Virus record (IMG/VR): IMGVR_UViG_3300020055_000026
Coordinates: 1 to 52,607 of that record
Length of the DNA stretch: 52,607 nucleotides
Origin: a virus
Reading direction: 5' to 3' (one strand)
A program made the translations under genes and the position numbers. How positions within the stretch are numbered: the first letter of the stretch is position 1; each line of letters begins with the position of its first letter. A model generated the notes under the pieces. It had not been told where the DNA came from and ran no database searches. It saw only the letters and a list, made by a program, of their open reading frames with translations. Below, piece by piece: positions 8,926 to 21,800 of the stretch.

Positions 8926-9387
8926 ATGGCAAATAGAGAATTTAAAGAAAAACGATTATACAAAGAGATTGTAGTAAAGAATAATACAACTAGACGTGAG
9001 TTTCAACCAGGAACTAAAGTATATAAAGGCGTCAGCACTGTAGATGTTGATAGTACCAGTCCTGTTTTATTTGATTTAGCTATTATAAAGCAAGATTTGT
9101 TGAATCATTTTCATATACGCCAAGGTGAAAAGTTATCTGATCCATCATTTGGTTGTATCTTATGGGATTTATTATTTGATCCTCTTACAGAAGACACAAG
9201 AACAAGAATTATCAGTAATGTAAATCATATTATTGATAGTGAGCCTCGAGTTATAGCTGAAAATATTTTAATAGATGAATATGAAAATGGTATCACAATA
9301 TATTGTGAGCTAACATATTTGCCTTATAATATTAGCGAAACTATGCAGTTAAATTTTGATAAAAATTCAACTTTAGCTATGGCTTAA
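8926..9387 (+). CDS. gp25: baseplate wedge protein gp25-like
   Basis: Seen: 153 residues with LFDLAIIKQDLLNHFHIRQGE, FGCILWDLLFDPL and a DSEPRV motif (around residue 105), then paired strands. The EPR motif and order of elements are those of the GPW/gp25 family, an inactive lysozyme-like fold conserved in all contractile machines. Role: it ties gp6 dimers and sheath initiation in the inner wedge. It follows gp5 by one base and is 50 bases before gp6; the gap contains a late-promoter match. The N-terminal 35 basic residues extend beyond the T4 protein (132). Confidence 0.9.
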   Translation: MANREFKEKRLYKEIVVKNNTTRREFQPGTKVYKGVSTVDVDSTSPVLFDLAIIKQDLLNHFHIRQGEKLSDPSFGCILWDLLFDPLTEDTRTRIISNVNHIIDSEPRVIAENILIDEYENGITIYCELTYLPYNISETMQLNFDKNSTLAMA

Positions 9388-9411
9388 TATAATAGTAGCA
9401 TATTATAATCA

Positions 9412-9419
9412 AATAAATA
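9412..9419 (+). promoter_or_regulatory. candidate late promoter before gp6
   Basis: AATAAATA matches the NATAAATA late core. It lies 18 bases upstream of the gp6 ATG, in the 50-base gap after gp25, followed by an AAAAGGA ribosome site. Context supports it; no other gene boundary in the preceding baseplate cluster has one. Confidence 0.5.
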
Positions 9420-9437
9420 CACTAAAAGGAAAAGTAG

Positions 9438-12400
9438 ATGTCATCAACCGATAGACAAAATCGTTTGCTGTTAGCAGAAGACTGGAAACGAATATATCAA
9501 TCATACCGCAATGCAGACTTTCAACATTATGATTTTGATAGTTTGCGACGGATTATGATTAACTACCTCCGCGAAAACTACCCAGAAGACTTCAATGATT
9601 ATATTGAAAGCTCAGAATATCTTGCTTTAGTAGATTTGATTGCTTACTTAGGGCAAAATTTAGCATTTAGAATTGACTTAAATGCTCGTGAGAACTTCTT
9701 AGAGCTTGCAGACAGGCGTGATTCTGTGTTGAGGTTAGCAAGATTGCTTAGTTACAACCCAAAACGCAACATAGCAGCAAGCGGTTTGCTAAAAATTATC
9801 TCAGTTAATACAACAGAATCATTTGTAGATTCAAATAATATAAATCTACAGAATCAAAATATTGTATGGAACGATCCTAGCAACCCAAACTGGCGAGAGC
9901 AATTTATTAAAGTGCTTAATCGTGCTATTGGTGCTGACGAGGTTATTGGTAAATCTATCAAGAGAGAAAGAATTGACGGAGTGCTAACAGAGAAATATAG
10001 ATTCAATTCTATTACTTCGGGGCTACCAATATTTGACTTTGCTAAAAATATTGACGGACAGTCAGTTAGATTTGAGGTTGTACCAACTGATTTTAACAAT
10101 ATAAAGATTATAGAAGAGAATCCTTTACCAGGAAACAAGTTTTCATTCATTTATCGTGTAGATGGTATGGGTCCTGCTAGCTCAAATACAGGATTTTTCT
10201 GTATGTTCAAGCAAGGAACTATATTAGACGGAACTTTTCAAATAGATAACCCTAGTGCTAACCAAGTAGTAGCTATTGATAGTACGGATATTAATAATAG
10301 TGATATATGGCTATACTCATTAGACACTAACGGTAGACCAAAATCCATATGGACTAAAGTAGATGCTATTGAAGGTAATAACATTATCTATAATAGTTTG
10401 TCTAAAAATATTAGAGACATATACGGAATCATTACAAAAGTTAATGATAAAGTAGATTTGATGTTTAGTGATGGTGTGTTTGGTAACCTTCCAAAGGGTA
10501 ACTTTAGAGTATATTATCGTACAAGTAGAAATATGAATATGATTATTACTCCTAGAGATATGCTATCAATACCTATTACTATAGATTATGTCAGTAAGTC
10601 AGGAAAACTAGAAACATTGAGCCTTATATTAGAGCTTCAATATACAGTTGATAATGCAACTACATCAGAGACAAGTGCAAATATTAAGCAAAGAGCTCCG
10701 ATGACATATTATACACAAAATAGACTTATTACAGCAGAAGATTATCAAATTGGACCGCTAAGTATTAGCCAAGAGATTGTAAAGTCTAAAAGTATTAATA
10801 GAATTAGCTCAGGTTTATCCAGGTATTTTGATTTAATTGATGCTACAGGAAAATATAGTAAGACTAATTTGTTTGGAAGTGATGGAATATTATATAGAGA
10901 ATATTATACTTCTAAACAACAATTCTCTTTTGAAACTAAAACTGATGTAGAAGGTGTTATACTAAATGTTATAAATCCAATTTTATCAAGCCAAAAAACA
11001 AAAGATTTTTACTTTGATAATACTATACAAGTTCCATATACTGATTTAGGGGTTGAATGGCAAAATGTAACAAGTGATACAAATATGTATACAGGTTATT
11101 TTCAAAACCAAAACCAAATCAAGCAGTTATTAGGAGACTTTACAACAGGAATTTTGAGACTTATAAAAGCAGATGCAAATATAAAGTTTAAAGCACCGCA
11201 TGGTTATCATTTTGGTGAAGATGGACATTTAAAAGCAGGACATTCACATCATATTGGTGATACAGATTATAAATGGGTAAAAGCAATTTATGTGCATGAA
11301 GAAGGCACCGATCTTTTTGATGATGGCTCAGGTCCTGTTGTTATAAATGATTTTATTCCTTCAGGTGCGTTGGTGTCTGAGATTCGTCCATATGTATCAA
11401 AAATTATCAATGATGATTTGAAAATACAAATCATCGATCAGTTATTTGCTTATAAAGCATTTGCTTTGCGATATGATAACCTTAATCAACGATGGGCATT
11501 GGTGTTAGAAGATGATATGGATGTAGTAAATCCATTTAGTCTTGGAAAAGAAGGCGATACTTCACGCCAAAAGTTAGATGCTAGCTGGTTGATAAAGTTT
11601 ACAACTAATAGAGAGCTTTATACAATGGAATATCGCCAAGCAAGATACCTTTTTGAGAGTCATAAAGAGATAAAGTTTTACTTTGATAGTAGCGATAAAG
11701 TATATAACAGCCAAACTGGAAAAATAGTTAGAGATAAAATAACTGTTTTGAGTAATAATAACAAATTTAAAAGCACTGAAAATTTTACAGTAGATTTTCA
11801 CTGGGCAATTTCTGAAGAATATAGAGATGCTACAGGATATATTAATAGTAAAAAAATAGAACTATCGTTTTTTGATTCTGACGATGATGGAGTTGTAGAT
11901 AATCCAAACATTTTTAATGATTTGGTGCCTGAAACAGAATTTCCGTTAGACACTTGGATATTTCAAGAAAGAAGTGTATCTATAAACGGTGTTGAGACAT
12001 TTGAGTATATACCTCAAAAAGAGTTAGGCGTTATTGTATATCAAAACAAACAAGAACGAATTATAACAAGTACCTTAACTGAAGGACAATTGATTTATTT
12101 TGTTGATGAAGATAGATTTGAAAAGTATAATTCTAAATTACGAAAGTTAATTGTAACGCCAGATTATAGAGCATTTAGAGGCAGAGATAAGCTAAAGTTT
12201 CATTATGTGCATGCAGCAGATGATTCTATGAGAATAGACCCAAGTGCTAGCAATATTATTGATACTTATGTATTAACTAGAACATATGATTTGTATTTTA
12301 GACAGTGGCTTATTGGAGAAGTAGATAGACAACCGCTTCCTCAGTCATCTGATCAGCTTTATATTAGCTATGGACAAGAATTAGCAAATATGAAATCATT

Positions 12401-12854
12401 AACAGATGAAATAGTTTATCATCCAGCAAAATATAGAGTATTATTTGGATCAAAAGCAGATGTAAGATTACAAGCAAGATTTAAAATTGTTAAAAATCCA
12501 GACTTAGTGCTAAACGATAACGATATTAAGTCTCGCATTATTAATAGAATCAATCAATATTTTAGTTTAGAGAATTGGGAATTTGGTGAAACATTTTATT
12601 TCTCAGAGCTAAGTGCTTATGTTATAAATCAGCTAGCACCTGATGTTGTGACATTTTTAGTAGTTCCAGTGCAATCAGATCAGACATATGGTAGTTTACA
12701 AGAAATTAGTTGCGAAGTCAATGAGATTTTTATTAGTGGTGCTACTGTAGATGATTTAGATATTATTGACGCTATTACTGCAGAGCGAATTAAGGCTAAC
12801 GGTAGGGTTATTACAAATACATTATACACTAATGTAGGAATTCAAAGTTCATAA
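9438..12854 (+). CDS. gp6: baseplate wedge protein gp6-like (gpJ superfamily), enlarged
   Basis: Seen: 1138 residues. The N-terminal 110 residues (FDSLRRIMINYLRENYPEDF, YLALVDLIAYLGQNLAFRIDLNAREN, RRDSVLRLARLLSYNPKR) are a textbook gp6 start. A strongly conserved region near 415-425 (KQRAPMTYYTQNRLITAEDY) corresponds to the gpJ-like core. Known: gp6 dimers make the iris ring that opens when the tail contracts. T4 gp6 has 660 residues, so roughly 480 are extra, mostly in the second half after the core. Residues 588-605 contain six histidines (HGYHF...GHSHH), an unusual metal-binding-like loop inside the extension. Its own late promoter and AAAAGG site precede it; the giant gene follows after 13 bases. 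Confidence 0.92.
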   Translation: MSSTDRQNRLLLAEDWKRIYQSYRNADFQHYDFDSLRRIMINYLRENYPEDFNDYIESSEYLALVDLIAYLGQNLAFRIDLNARENFLELADRRDSVLRLARLLSYNPKRNIAASGLLKIISVNTTESFVDSNNINLQNQNIVWNDPSNPNWREQFIKVLNRAIGADEVIGKSIKRERIDGVLTEKYRFNSITSGLPIFDFAKNIDGQSVRFEVVPTDFNNIKIIEENPLPGNKFSFIYRVDGMGPASSNTGFFCMFKQGTILDGTFQIDNPSANQVVAIDSTDINNSDIWLYSLDTNGRPKSIWTKVDAIEGNNIIYNSLSKNIRDIYGIITKVNDKVDLMFSDGVFGNLPKGNFRVYYRTSRNMNMIITPRDMLSIPITIDYVSKSGKLETLSLILELQYTVDNATTSETSANIKQRAPMTYYTQNRLITAEDYQIGPLSISQEIVKSKSINRISSGLSRYFDLIDATGKYSKTNLFGSDGILYREYYTSKQQFSFETKTDVEGVILNVINPILSSQKTKDFYFDNTIQVPYTDLGVEWQNVTSDTNMYTGYFQNQNQIKQLLGDFTTGILRLIKADANIKFKAPHGYHFGEDGHLKAGHSHHIGDTDYKWVKAIYVHEEGTDLFDDGSGPVVINDFIPSGALVSEIRPYVSKIINDDLKIQIIDQLFAYKAFALRYDNLNQRWALVLEDDMDVVNPFSLGKEGDTSRQKLDASWLIKFTTNRELYTMEYRQARYLFESHKEIKFYFDSSDKVYNSQTGKIVRDKITVLSNNNKFKSTENFTVDFHWAISEEYRDATGYINSKKIELSFFDSDDDGVVDNPNIFNDLVPETEFPLDTWIFQERSVSINGVETFEYIPQKELGVIVYQNKQERIITSTLTEGQLIYFVDEDRFEKYNSKLRKLIVTPDYRAFRGRDKLKFHYVHAADDSMRIDPSASNIIDTYVLTRTYDLYFRQWLIGEVDRQPLPQSSDQLYISYGQELANMKSLTDEIVYHPAKYRVLFGSKADVRLQARFKIVKNPDLVLNDNDIKSRIINRINQYFSLENWEFGETFYFSELSAYVINQLAPDVVTFLVVPVQSDQTYGSLQEISCEVNEIFISGATVDDLDIIDAITAERIKANGRVITNTLYTNVGIQSS

Positions 12855-12867
12855 AGGTTAATTTTTA

Positions 12868-15800
12868 ATGGCATTAGATAACGAGCAAAACGAACCGTCA
12901 CTACCAGGCGGTGATGGTAGTTATAGAAGAGAATCTTCAAATCACTTACCAAGATTTTTTAGAACAGACTTTAATAAAAAGTTTTTAAATGCTACTTTGG
13001 ACCAGATGTTAACGCCTGGCAAAGTGGAAAAGTTAAACGGATATTATGGTAGAAAAAATGCCAAAGCATATAAAAGTGATGATTCTTATATTGCTGATGT
13101 AACAGCAAATAGAGAGAATTACCAATTTGAACCAGTAACTGTTATTAAAGATGGAGTTGGTAATGTTGATTTCTATTCTGACTATAATGATTATATTAAC
13201 ACCATTGATATTCTAAAAGGAAATATATCTGATCATAGTAAGTTGAATGAACAAGAGTATTATACTTGGAGTCCGCAAATTGATTGGGATAAGTTTATTA
13301 ACTTTAGAGAGTATTATTGGATGCCATTAGGTCCTGAGCTTGTTACAGTAGTTGGACAAACAAAAGAGATTGAAAGTACCTATGATATAAAAATAAAAGA
13401 AGAAGATGAAAATTCTGCTTATGTTTTTACACCTAATGGCTTTACTACTAATCCTACTTTTACACTTTATAGAGGGCAAACATATAGATTTGAAATAGAT
13501 GTACCAAATTTTCCAATAGCTTTTGTAACTAGAATAAGTTTTGTTCCAGGTAAGGCTACACTTATTGAGGCGTTTGAAGGCGAGCGTCGACCAGGCGTTT
13601 ATGATTACTTATATTACGATCAAGATGTAGAGCGATATGATGCTGGCGGTTGGCTTATTCCACCTCGAGAAGGATCCTTTACAGAAGAAGAACAAGAAAA
13701 CGCTTCGTTGCTATATCGAAACGGAATGACATTTTATGACGAAAATGGAAATGAAAATCCAAATATAGTGTTTGTTGAAAACGGCGTTATAGAATTTAAG
13801 GTGCCCGAAACTGCACCAGATGTGCTGTATTATATTTCTAAAGACGATGCTAATGTTTCTGGTATGATAAAAATACAAGACATTATAGAAGCTACTGAGA
13901 TTGATGTAGAGAAAGAAATTATTGGCAAAAAAGATTATAAAACAACTGGCGGTTGGAATTTATCAAATGGAATGAAGTTAGAGTTTGCTGGAGATGTGTT
14001 TCCAACAAAGTATGGCGAAGGCGAATGGTATGTAGAAGGAGTAGGCGAACGAATTGAACTAATAAACAGAGATGATTTAGAGCTTAATAGCTTGTTTGTT
14101 GATAATTTTGAAGTTGAGTTTGACGATGTGCCATTTGATTATTTTCCTTTTAGTGAAGCAATGGGATATCCTCGTAAAAAAGATTATATTGTAATCAATA
14201 GAGGAAGTAAAGATGGTAATGCTTGGAGTAAGCATAACCGATGGTTCCATATTGATGTTATTGAAAAGTCGTTAGAACTTAATGGATTATATCCTACAGT
14301 AGATCAAAACTTGCGAGCTAGGCGTCCAATTATTGAGTTTGATGCAGGGTTACATTTGCACAAGTTTGGAACATATAATAAAAAGCCAGTAGATTTAGTT
14401 GATACTTATACTAAAGATGCGTTTTCGACAATTGAAGGCAGCGTTGGTTATAATATTGATGAGACTGATGTAACCGATGGTATGCGGATATTGTTTATAG
14501 CGGATACAGATAAGCTAGTAAGGAATAAAATATTCAAAGTTAAGTTTATTGTAGTCAATAACTCTAGGCAAATTACACTTCTTGAAGAATCTGATACAGA
14601 TCCATTGTTAAATGAGACTGTATTAATAACTAAAGGTAAAACAGAGAAAGGAAAGTTTTACTATTATGATGGAATTGCTTGGAAAGAAGGACAAGCTAAA
14701 AAAGATGTAAATCAACCACCGCTGTTTGCTTTATACAGTTATGATGATATATCTTATGTAGATCCAATACACTTTAAAGACTCACAGTTTCAAGGTAATA
14801 AAATATTTTCGTATAAAGTTGGAACAGGTACTGATGATAATGAGTTAGGGTTTCCTTTATCATATCAAAATATATCTAACTCAGGTGATATACTGTTTTC
14901 CTTTGATTTAGTAAATGAAGAGTTTATTCATACTCGAGATAATCAGTTTTCGTTACAAAAAACAGAAACAGCATTTCTAAGAAAATATGTTGATAGAGAA
15001 ACTTATCATATACACAACGGTTGGGTAAAAGCTAGCAAAGATGCTAATCAAAATGTTATAAGACAATTTATTGCTACGGGATTAGGGACAGATTTTCCTA
15101 TAGATGTATATGATGACTTGTCATTTGTAAATGATGCTTGGCTAAGAGTATATTTGAATAATAAGCTACAAGTATTTGAAACTGATTTTACAACTATTAC
15201 TAATGTTAATGGAAATCCTTATGTTAGATTTTTGAAACAACTAAAAGACGGCGATGTTGTTCAACTAAAAACAAGAAGTAATAAGCCTAAAAATGAAAAT
15301 GGGTATTATGAGATTCCATATAGTTTAGAGCGTAACCCAAAGAATGAAAATATAAAAGAATTTACATTAGGCGAAGTTATAGATCATGTTGTAACAATTG
15401 CTGAGGAAGATGATAGATTTCTTGGCAACTTTCCTGGTAACTCTAATTTAAGAGATTTAGGACCAACATCGCATTATGGAAGAAAATTCCTAAAACACTC
15501 CGCACCATTCAATATAGCGGCTTACCATTTGATGGATACTGATTCTAATGTTTTAGAATCAATTCATTTTGCTAGTAAAGAGTATGCTAAGTTTAAGCGA
15601 TTGTTTTTAGAGACATCTGAAAATTTAGGTTATGATGGACCTATAAAACAACACGTTGATAAAATAATGGAAGAGATTGTCCGAGACAAAACGGATAATA
15701 TGCCATTTTATTTTAGCGATATGATTCCTATTACAGGTAGTATTGTTAATACAGAAGAAATTTTTGATGAAGATCAAGAATATTTTGCACTTAGTGAGAT

Positions 15801-18800
15801 ATACGATTTAGAAATACCAAGTTATAAAGCAGTTCAAATATATTTGAATGGTAAACAACTAATTTATAAAAGAGATTATGAATTCAATGATGAAGGGTTT
15901 GTAAGGGTATTTGCTAAAAAGAAATCAAGAGATATTATAGAGATTTATGAATATCAAAATACTGTAGGATGTTATGTACCACCTACGCCAACTAAGTTAG
16001 GATTATATCCAAAATATGAACCGCAGTTTTACATAGATGATACTGTTCAAGTTGTGCCTTATTTTGATATTACTGGACCATTTAAAGTATATGCTAAAGC
16101 AGCACCAGGATATCCTGGCGATGATAAAGTTGGCTGGTTTTACCCTCTTTATACAGCAATTGATGATGTAAAGCTAAAAGATACAGAATTGGGTGGTAAT
16201 GGAGAATTTACAGTTCATAGATTTGGCGGTATGCAGACTACTTTCTTCATGCCAAAGTCAGATCAACACATAGCAGCACAGGATCATAACGGTTATGAGG
16301 AATGGACTGAAGGGCAAGCAGTAATACAAGGGCACGATGGTAGCATTGTAGCAGCATTCAAAGATTATAGAGATGAGTTAATATTAGAATTAGAAAAACG
16401 AATCTATAATAATCTAAAAATAAATTATAACCCAAAGTTATTTGATATACACGGAATTCGCGAAGGGCTTTATCGAAAAACAGGAATCCCAAAGAAAGAT
16501 GTCGATACTGCAATGATAGGTGAGTTTTTGTCTTGGGCAAAACTTATTAATAGAACATATACAGATCATATTTACTATGACAAAGAAAATACTTTTACAT
16601 TTAACTATCATAACACAAGATTTTTGAATGGGGAAAAATTATCAGGATGGTGGAGAGAAGCATTTAGGTATGCATTTGACACAGATCGTCCTCATACACA
16701 TCCTTGGGAGATGTTAGGCTTTACAGTCAAGCCTAAATGGTGGGCAGAGCAGTATGGCGAAGCACCATATACAAGTAATAACTTCTTAATGTGGGAAGAT
16801 ATTGAGAAGGGTATTATACGCCAACCAAGATTTAAGATTGATAAACGATTTGTTCGCCCAGGGCTACGAAAAAATTTACCAGTTGATGCACACGGTGTGT
16901 TATTGAGCCCGTCAAGTTCAAATCTTATTAAGTCATATGAATATGATGACATCGACTCATCATTTGTATTTGGTGATGGTGGACCAGTTGAATCTGCTTG
17001 GAAGCGTAGTAGTGAATATCCATTTAGTTTGCTAAAGGCTTGTATTCTAAATCGTCCATTAAAAACTTTTGCTACCGCATATGATAGAATTAGACAAATA
17101 AGAAATAATGCCGATCAAATTGTTTATTCTGAAATACAGCAACCATTACAATTGTCTAAAATAGCATTTCCATCATCTGTAAATAGTCCATCGAATGTTA
17201 TTACTAGCGGTTTGATTAATTATATTGTAGAATATAGATCAGTATTGACACAAGCTCAATATGACAAATATAAATCAGATTTATCTCGTATTACAAATCA
17301 GTTATCATTTAAAATAGGAGGTTATACAGATAAATCAAAGTTCAAACTTATATTAGATAGTAGATCACCACTCAATGAAGGTAATATTTTTATACCATCA
17401 GAAAACTATACAGTTTCTTTAGGATCAAGTTATCCAGTCCAAGAGTTTATGTATAGCGGTGTTATTATTGAGAAGCAACCAGAAGGATTTTATGTAAGAG
17501 GATATGATACACAAAATCCATCATTCTCATATCATAAGCCAAATAAAAGAGATTCAGATACTTGGATAAATGTTGGCGGAATAACAGTTCCATATCTTTA
17601 TTGGGGTGAAGGCAAAATATATTCAATAGATACTATTGTAAAGTTTGATAGTAACTATTGGAGATGCGGAGTAACGCATAGATCAACTGCAGAATTTGAT
17701 GTAGATAAATTTCATAAGTTGCCAGTACTTCCAACTATCGGTGGAGTTGATGCTCAAATAAGAAAGACATACGAATATCAAATATCTCACTTAGATTATG
17801 GTAGTTTATTAACTTCACATCAAGATGTTGTAGATTTTTTATTAGGTTACGGCGAGTATCTAAAAAATATTGGGTTTGAGTTTTCAGTATTCAATGATAG
17901 TGCTTATGAGCTTTCAGATTGGCTATATGCTGCTAAACAATATTTGTTTTGGGTAACCCAAAGTTGGGATGCTGGGGCACTTATTACATTAAGTCCAGGC
18001 GCTGAGATGATAAAGTTTAAGAATAACTTTTCTACAGTGTCAAATGTATTTGATACCTCATCAGGTTACTCAGTATTGAGGGCTGATGGAACGCCACTAA
18101 AAAACAAATACCTAAAAATATTAAGAGATAGAGATAATGTCTTTACAATGAGAACATCTAACACTCGTTCAGGAATATACGCTGTAAGGATTCCAATAGT
18201 GCTAAAAGAGCATGTTGTTCTTATTGACAATAAGACTATTTTTAATGATGTTATTTATGATATGCCAGCAGGATATAGGCAAGAGCGTATCAAAGTATTA
18301 GGTTACCGCACAGATGGCTGGAACGGTTCTCTAAACATACCTGGATTTATTTATGATGCAGCTCGTGTAACAGATTGGAAAGAGTGGCAAGATTATGCTG
18401 TAGGTGATATGGTAAAATACAAAGAGTTTTACTATTCAGCTAATACAAAGATTGTAGGATCAACATCATTCAAATCAGAAGATTGGACAAGGTTGGCTGA
18501 TAAGCCTGAACCTAAACTATATGCCAACTTTGATTATAGAGTAGAGCAATTTGGCGATTTTTATGATTTAGATAGTGATAACTTAGATACTGAGCAGCAA
18601 AGAATGGCACAGCATCTAATTGGTTACCAAAAAAGAAAATATTTACAAAACATTATTAATAATGAAGTTAGCCAGTATAAGTTTTACCAAGGAATGCTAC
18701 AAGAGAAAGGAACTCGTAATTCACTAACAAAGTTATTTGATGTTTTATCAGGAACAGATACTGACAGCTTAGAGTTTTATGAAGAATGGGCTATAAAGAA

Positions 18801-21800
18801 TGGGCAGTATGGAGCAGTAGCTGGGTTTGACGAAGTAGAATATATATTAGATGAAACAAAGTTTAGGTTAGTCCCACAGCCTGTTTTATTAACAGACAAC
18901 GCTAGCGGAAAAGAAACTGATTTAATTTATAGAATTCAGTCACATGAAACTTATCTAAAACCACAAAAGTATAATCACAAACCGTTTCCTACAAAATGTG
19001 TAATAGATACATTTACTAAGAATTCAGGATATGTGTATGTAAAAGATGTAGATTATACTTTGTTTAGATATACACAATTGGTAGATTTGAATACTGCAGA
19101 TATTAAACAAGATGATTATGTATGGGTAGGAAATACTAATGATGATGACTGGGGAGTTTATAGATATAGTATATATCCAACAAAAATTGAAAAAATATGG
19201 ACATCTGAAGAAAAGAAAGATCATTTTCTAGTAAGTCTTCCTAAAATTCCTCATGATATTGAAGAAAATGATGTTATTGGTATAACAAAAGTCCAAAACA
19301 TAGAATATGAAGAGCATGAAGACTCAACTGTAAAAACAATATTTACAGATCACCCAAGTGCAGATGGTTTTTATAAAGTAACAAATAAAAGCCTAAATGT
19401 TCTAGAGTTAGAAACAACATCTGACAAATTAGCTAATATTGCAGCAATAACTGACCCGTCCGTAACAGGTTTGATATCAGTATTCAAATTAGTTAGATAT
19501 GATGGTGTATTAGATATATCAAATACACCAGAAGAAGAGTTACTTCCTAAATCAAAGTTTTGGGTTGATAATGCACACGAAGATAAATGGGCTGTAGTAG
19601 AAAAGTTAGATAATATAGAAATATCAAAGCCAATAGTAAACCCAACTGATGGTTATGACTATAAGTTTGGCGCTACTATGGCTGTGAATAAGAATAATAC
19701 TTTGATGGTAACAGGTGCGCCTTATGAAGGTGACGGAAAAGTGTATATTTTTACAAGAGCGTCGCAAGTTAGAGACTGGCAGTTAGCAGAAGTGCTAGAG
19801 CCATCATATCCTTCAGTTGCATCTGCTAATCAAGGATATGGATTTAGTGTAGATATAGACCCTAATGGAAAATATGTTATTGTTGGTGCTCCATTTGCGT
19901 CAAATATTAAGACTAACTCAGTAGGGTTATTTGATGAAGATGTAATTTATACAGCAGGACAGATAGTTGAGCATAATGGTAGTTTTTGGCAAGCGATAGT
20001 AGATGTATTTAGAGCTTCTGAAAAAATTAAGTTTCAAAGTTTTGTAAATACTAGCCAAGATTTAGTAGATTATGATTTAGATGATGACGATGATCCACCA
20101 ATCAATTATATTTTAACTGGTGATTATCCTTTAGATAGAATACATACAGATCACTTTCTATTGAGGCTCCCAGATCAAATGTATAAAGGAGTTCAAACAG
20201 GCGATCAAATAAAGTTAAAATGGAATACACTAACAAACGCAAATCAAACACAAATAGAGTTAACAGCTAGAGAACCGTTTAATGGTGAGGTTGGCGGACT
20301 TACAAGTGCTGATATTGATGGGTGGCATACAGTAGAATTTAAAATAGATGTTATATTGTATATCAAAAATTTATTAGGTAGTCCAAATATAGATGATATA
20401 GTAAGTTCTGAAACAGGTGTTGGTAGAGTTGCTTATTTTAGAAATGAAACAGGTTATGCAACAATTTATATAAATGAAGTTGTTGGAAATTTTGAAGCTA
20501 CTGGCACATTGATGCGAAATGAAGATGTTATAGGAGATTATGATTTAGCAGCACCAAACAACTCAGATAATTTTAATATATCTGAAAATTATGGAGGATA
20601 TGTTTTTGTAAAATCACCAAATTTGTTAACAGTTGGATTTACTACAGTTGAATATGGTAGAGGGTTAGTTATAGTAGATGCAGATGTTCACAATGATCCT
20701 TCACCTAGAACTGCTGAATATTATAACATTTTAGATTATATACCAAGCACAACATACGGTGATAATACAGAAATTAGTATGATAAGAACGCTGAGTTGTC
20801 AAGGAACAATGCTAGTTAACGCAGGTTTGTTTAGCGATGATCCAATCCAGCTTCCGTATTATGGAGTTCGAGGACCAAAAGTTCTTACAGATAAGCTATC
20901 TAAAGGAGATAAGCTATCTACATATTTTAACACTCTTAAGAAAACAGTAACAGTTCTAAAAGTTAGAAATACACGATTTACATTACCTCCAGAAATATTT
21001 GAAGGTGAAATTTTAACACAAGCTGGGACAGGAGCTACTGCTACTGTATTCTCAGATAAAGTTGAAATAGCAGCCGAGACAACAGATCCAGCAAACCCAA
21101 TATATGATATTCAAGTTATATGGTTGAGTCCTATTGCTAAGTTTAATAAAGCTGATGAGCTATTTGGATCTAGAAGCGGACAGTTATATATTCGTCCAGT
21201 GTTTGAACCTGTTGAAGGACCGCTAACAAAATTATCCGAAATTGGCATACCAGATAGATTCAATAATAATAGCAACTCTACAGAAGTTTGGGATTTATGG
21301 GATGGCTTTATTGATTACTCAGAAGAGTTTTATAGTTATGAAGGATTACCATATGTACCAAAATCAGTTTATGTTTATAATGGCTTTGGAGACTTCAATG
21401 ATACTGGTATAACTCCTCATGTTATTAGACAGCCCTCTACGGGGGCGACAGCTGAAGTAATGTACTTACAGCGCCTAAGTGAAAAAACGCTACGAGCGTA
21501 TGTTAAAAACGTCACAGGGCAATGGACAGTAGGTACCAAGTATGACGATGAGCAAGAGATTGAAATGGTAGCTCGCCCAGGGGAAGTAGATGTATGGGCT
21601 AGAAGGAATATATTTGATATCCCAAGAACTATGGGGCATGTTATTAGAACTTCTTTAGGTTATGAGTCTGAAGGTGTTGGAAAGATGATTATTTTTAGAG
21701 ATCCAACCAATTTACCTATTATTATAGATGAAGATACAGGCTTACAAAAAGAAGAACTTTCTGGATATGAATATTGGTTCTATTGGAATAGAGAAGTAGA

